A stretch of DNA of 64,000 nt from positions 1-64,000 of the forward strand of contig SGPL01000087.1 of NCBI GenBank assembly GCA_004802705.1. Direction: 5' to 3'. Below are positions 59,938-64,000 of the stretch, piece by piece. Source of the stretch: Bondarzewia mesenterica. Taxonomy: Eukaryota; Basidiomycota; Agaricomycetes; Russulales; Bondarzewiaceae. Position 1 is the stretch's first letter. The number at the start of each line of letters is the position of its first letter. The position numbers and the translations under genes are program-made. The notes beneath the pieces are model-generated. The model was not told the DNA's origin, made no database searches, and worked only from the letters and a program-made list of their open reading frames with translations.

Positions 59938-62156
59938 TCATGCGGTTGTGATCTTCATATGAACCGATTTTGCGTGTGTGAGCTGGTCGTAACCTGCGCG
60001 CATCACCCCATGAGATGCAGATGAACCTTGAGGGTGCAACAGACGTACCAAATTTGCTAAGACTGACACCACGGCCGCTGTTTTTGACACCAGTCCACGC
60101 CAGTGCCGGGTCTAAGAAATCACACCTACAGACAGGACTGTTCAGGAAGATTGACAATGGTGACGATGCGATGCAAAAGCGCACCGGTTGAGGAAGACAG
60201 TGCCTGTAGAGATCTCGTCGATCATCTTCAAGAACACCTCCTGCGACTCGGGGTTCTGGTCCGCGTTGGTCCAAATGGAAGCTGTCAGGCCGTATGGCGA
60301 GTCATTCATCAGGCGGATTGCTTCCTCATCAGAGGAAACCTGGCATGAAAAAGTGAGTAGTCCGTCTCTGGGATTAATTATGGAGACTCACCTTTTGAAT
60401 TCCAACTACTGGACCAAATGTTTCTTCCTGCAAGACAAGCACCCTCAACAGCAGCCCACGATTGATGAATGGCAGCGACATACCATCATGACCTCCATTG
60501 CTGGTACAAAAATAGATATCATCAGTCGATTGCTCGATGTTATTCTTTGTGCACTCACAATGATTGACATCAACGAGCACCTGCGGGACAACGTATGCCG
60601 TGCCTGCGACGTTGCTTTTTCCTTTTTCAGCGTGAACTCACAGAAGTTTCACAGACACACACTGACAATTTGGGCGTGGAAAAGACCTCTTCAGGGATGA
60701 GCGCCTTCGCCCCTGCTTTGACTGAATGACATTATGTGAGCCGGTAGGGTATATTTGCATTGGATATGACACTAACCAGCATCAGCAACTTGCTTGCGGA
60801 TGCGCTCTGCGCTAGCCAGACTGACGACAGGCCCCAGGTTGGTCTCCGGATTAGTGGGATCACCAAGCTTGTATTTCTGTGATAGCAGAATGCATTGTTG
60901 AGAATCGTAATGCATAGCAAATCGGGCAATATACCTTCACAATCTCTACGAATTTAGGGACAAAGGTGTCGTATACGGATTCATGGACATAGATCCGCTG
61001 CATGATCAGATCAGACGAGTTCCCGCTATTTGGTCTGTAAAACATACCTCCACTGAGCAGCAACTTTGACCAGAGTTGAAGAATGCACCTTGAAGGACGT
61101 CAGAAGAGTTCATTCTTGTTTGGCCGAGTATCACTTACCGTCCACCAACTCAGCCACGGTATATTCAAGATCAGCATCTGCTCTGACATACGCCGGATCC
61201 TTTCCACCGAGCTGGTATCGCACATAAGCGTCAGCTCACTATTCTGATGCCGGCAGCCATGGAAAATTCACCTCAAGTGCGACCCCTTTGAAGCCTGCAG
61301 CATCCACTGCAGCTTTCTCCACAGCCTGTCCACCAACGACACTCCCGGTGAACGAAACGAAGTCAACTAGTGGATGCTGAATGGCATGCGACACGAGTTC
61401 GGGCGACAGGTGCAGCACTTGTATGACATCGTCGGGTACTCCCGCACGTGTAAGTGCGAGAGCGAACCGCTCCGCCGTCAGGGGGGTTTGCGGGGATGGT
61501 TTCAAAAGTATAGCGTTGCCCGCGATGATCGCAGGCAAGACTGAGTTGACGGAAGTGAGATACGGGAAGCTGGGTCGTCAGAGTCAGTCACATAATTCCG
61601 ATCGGCAGGATAGCGTGGAGGTGACACAGCTTACTTCCATGGTGCGATGACAAGCACGACGCCGTGAGGTGCCCGGCGGATAAATCGTCGGAAACCCGGC
61701 TTGTCAGTGTCCTTTAGCTGGACATCTGAAAGAGATGATTCGGCGATCGATAGCATATATTTTGCGCGTTCAAGGAAGCCGCGTATTTCTCCAGGAGACT
61801 GAGATACGGGCCTTCACGGACAATGAAGCCATGCACAGAACGATGCACTTGGGGGGAGGCTTACCGTCCCATCTGCATAGTCAACTCGAGGGGAATCTCA
61901 TCGCTCATCTTTTGAAACTCATCCTGAGACACAAAGTTCAGGTTCCGGCACCGATATCACGCAAATTTACCCAACGCACCATGAATCTCGTTGCAATGGC
62001 GATGCGCTGCTTCAGCGGGACATGGCTCCATGCTTTTTGAGCCTCAGATACTCGGACAATGACACTGTCCAGCTCATTCTTGGACGGATAATGCCTGGTG
62101 ACAAGAGGTTGCTGGTTGTGTGGGACGATAGTTGTCTGTGAAGTCGGAGAGGACAT
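59938..62156 (-). CDS. Aldehyde dehydrogenase family protein
   Basis: NAD(P)-dependent oxidation of an aldehyde to an acid; substrate unknown. About 480 residues in many exons. The start is MSSPTSQTTIVPHNQQPLVT at 62156, and the second exon begins DEFQKMSDEIPLELTMQMGR. Cofactor-binding and core motifs: RRAPHGVVLVIAPW, AIIAGNAILLKPSPQTPLTA, FVSFTGSVVGGQAV. The catalytic Glu is in ELGGKDPAYV, and the catalytic Cys in FFNSGQSCCSVE. EETFGPVVGIQKV follows near the end, then LAWTGVKNSGRGVSLSKFG joined by an intron to YDQLTHAKSVHMK. TGA lies at 59940-59938. The pattern fits succinate-semialdehyde or general aldehyde dehydrogenases. Confidence 0.9.
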
Positions 62157-63222
62157 GGCGGTCAGCAGGAAAGCCTGGAATGGGCGGACTGCCAATGCTT
62201 TTGAGGAAGTCGATTATCTTATCTCCCTTGATTAACACACGCCGTATCTTATCTCGAGAGGCATTGATATTGAGATTTAGATCTGGTGACTCGACTTGCA
62301 GCGAACAGTGGAAGACAGTGGAGACAAAATATCGGCTATCATCAGTTACAAGTCGTAGGGAAAGCAAAGCTCCAGTACCATCGATAGCAGGAATTACAGC
62401 CCGCCATATTTGTTTTCTCATCTTTCAAACTCGAACTCGGGGCGGAGTCCTGACCTCACAAAGACCAGGAACATGGCGTGAGAGGTAAAGCCCCCGCAAG
62501 TTTGCCAATGGTGAGTACTGATTAATTGATTACTGATTAAATGTTTGAACAAGCAGCCTGATAGAAAATATGCAAACTACAGTCAGACCTCTAAGCCGAA
62601 AATAATGCCCGCCGAATTACATTTGTCCAGGAATAAAGTTTCTGTGCATATTAAGCATTGGTTGCGTCCAGCGCACGCTCGACGAAAAATAACGAAGACT
62701 CAATGAACGGCACAGTCAAGGGAAATGCGACGCGTGACACGCAGTTTTGACGTCTGGCATTGACAGACATTGGCGTACAGCAGCTGTCAGCATACTTGTA
62801 TATGTGAACGGAAAGCAGCAGAACACTACACATCGGTAGATTATCGCATGGTGGGTCATCAGACTGTATGCCGTGAGCCTCTGGGACCGCTTTGAATGAT
62901 ATTGACCTTGCTTCCTTGAAGTACAATCTATGTACGTCGCATCAATGAGTATTCATGTCCTCCGGATGAAGGGTGTGGACCTGTACGGATCATCTAGTAC
63001 AGGCTTGATATAAAGCCTTCAGCATCTATGAGAAGGCTTCGATGTGGGACAACTGTGAGCTATCGGCGGCATAGTAAGAGTAACCCGTTAGTTTTTTTAC
63101 ACGTCAAAAAACGCGAAACACATACGTGCACAATTTCTCGGGCATTTTCGGCTATGGCCTTGACAGGAGAGTGAAGGGCAAGGACATCCGGGGTTCGTAA
63201 GAATCATGCAAGCATGAATGCT
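62157..63222. other. Intergenic region between ALDH and UreD
   Basis: An open minus-strand frame continues above the ALDH start to about 62421 with no known content; it may be 5' UTR. GATTAATTGATTACTGATTAAATG (62518-62541) shows a short ATTA/TGATTA repeat. No RNA gene or mobile element seen. Confidence 0.35.
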
Positions 63223-64000
63223 TCACACGAATGCCTTCCGATACACGTCCACTCCAACGATCCTCTCCAGACCTTGAAGAGCGTCCCGAAGCCAGTTCTT
63301 CACGTCCTCCGTCTCCTTCCCTGCTACCCTAACGATACGACCCATATCTCCAGATATTGGACTGAGAGACCACAGAAGATATGGCGGCGCCCGGTGTTTA
63401 TAAATAGAGATGTCGCGATACTTCACGTCGAGCGATCTGACAATTTCCTCCACTGAAGGGCCATAGATGATGAGGGTGGCGTAGCACGAATAGGGCGCGA
63501 GTCTGTCCGCGAGCACGCGGCGAGGTAAAGGGCTGACATTGACAGGCTCGTCCTCCAACAGCATTGCATCCCTCGCGATGCGCTTTCCGTCGATGAACAC
63601 CTCGTTGATGCTGACATACCTCGAGAACGCCCATTCTTCACCTAACGAGCGACGCCCCGACGTGATCCAGTCAAGCAATACAGCAGAAGCGCGCCCGGTC
63701 AGGTGAAAAGTTTGCATCTGGTGGTACGAAGCTGAGCGGAAGCAAGTGACGGGGTCCGGCAAGAGGACCAGCGTGCCGGTATCTGCGATGTGAACATCCA
63801 TACTCTGTGTAGTCGTCTGGGGCCCCTCAGCCAATACATACCGCGGCCGAACGGAAGCCCTGTATCCCGGACGTGTCTTGAACACTTTTGTGGATCCCTG
63901 CAATCCACCCGATTTAGAAACCAACTGTGACGGCAATCGAAGTCATTACCTGAGAGAGCAGCATGAGAGTCGTACCAGCTCCAACGTCCACCGACAACGC
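63223..64000 (-). CDS. Urease accessory protein UreD, 3' part
   Basis: UreD (UreH) helps insert nickel into apo-urease together with UreF and UreG. The window holds the C-terminal part: ALSVDVGAGTTLMLLSQ (64000-63950) is joined by an intron (63949-63898) to GSTKVFKTRPGYR, the family's conserved VxVGxGxxLxLxxQ..TKVF region. Then come LVLLPDPVTCFRSASYHQMQ and ASAVLLDWITSGR, also hallmarks. It ends IVGVDVYRKAFV with the stop at 63225-63223. The N-terminus lies beyond the right edge. Confidence 0.9.

Overview
This window is nuclear DNA from a filamentous basidiomycete, most likely a mushroom-forming Agaricomycete. Genes are closely packed on both strands and broken by many short GT-AG introns, mostly 45-70 nt. 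The products are eukaryotic and fungal: a BLM10/PA200 proteasome activator, V-ATPase subunit F, AP-3 sigma, Mediator MED6, the m-AAA protease and TIM21. DUF4246 and paired C2H2 proteins of a mushroom-like type support the fungal placement. All exon borders were read by eye from splice signals and family resemblance; coordinates run start codon to stop codon and include introns.

Left part (0-14 kb): a mitochondrial DnaJ (MDJ1), an unrecognised gene with in-frame TAG codons, a 14-TM major facilitator with an overlapping upstream ORF, a small three-exon orphan gene, an intronless 243-codon orphan ORF, a choline/ethanolamine kinase, and (minus) a tristetraprolin-like CCCH RNA-binding protein. A gene-poor stretch of about 3 kb follows.

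Centre (17-44 kb): BLM10 (minus, about 8 kb), a chalcone-isomerase-like mitochondrial protein, a divergent histone H3, TIM21, VMA7 (minus), an Ecdysoneless/SGT1-type protein, a DUF4246 gene with an apparent frameshift (minus), AP-3 sigma, MED6 (minus), an NRAMP metal transporter and a large-subunit catalase (minus). Scattered single Ns between 37.6 and 39.4 kb lie in MED6 and NRAMP.

Right part (44-64 kb): two C2H2 factors (minus), the first with an internal duplication; a block of Ns at about 47.52-47.61 kb; about 3.3 kb without recognisable genes; an intron-bearing tRNA-Lys(CTT); an m-AAA protease; a Dal5-type transporter (minus); a CRE/TATA promoter driving a 42-codon ORF; an aldehyde dehydrogenase (minus); and the 3' part of a urease accessory UreD gene (minus) leaving the window.

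The genes are mostly housekeeping and do not form one pathway. Themes are mitochondrial biogenesis and quality control (MDJ1, TIM21, m-AAA protease), metal and redox chemistry (NRAMP, catalase), and gene expression (histone H3 variant, MED6, CCCH and C2H2 proteins). I found no CRISPR array and no intact transposon. The most unusual items are the H3 variant, the coding microexons at the BLM10 C-terminus, the tRNA-Lys intron that can pair with the acceptor stem, and the promoter-equipped 42-codon ORF.
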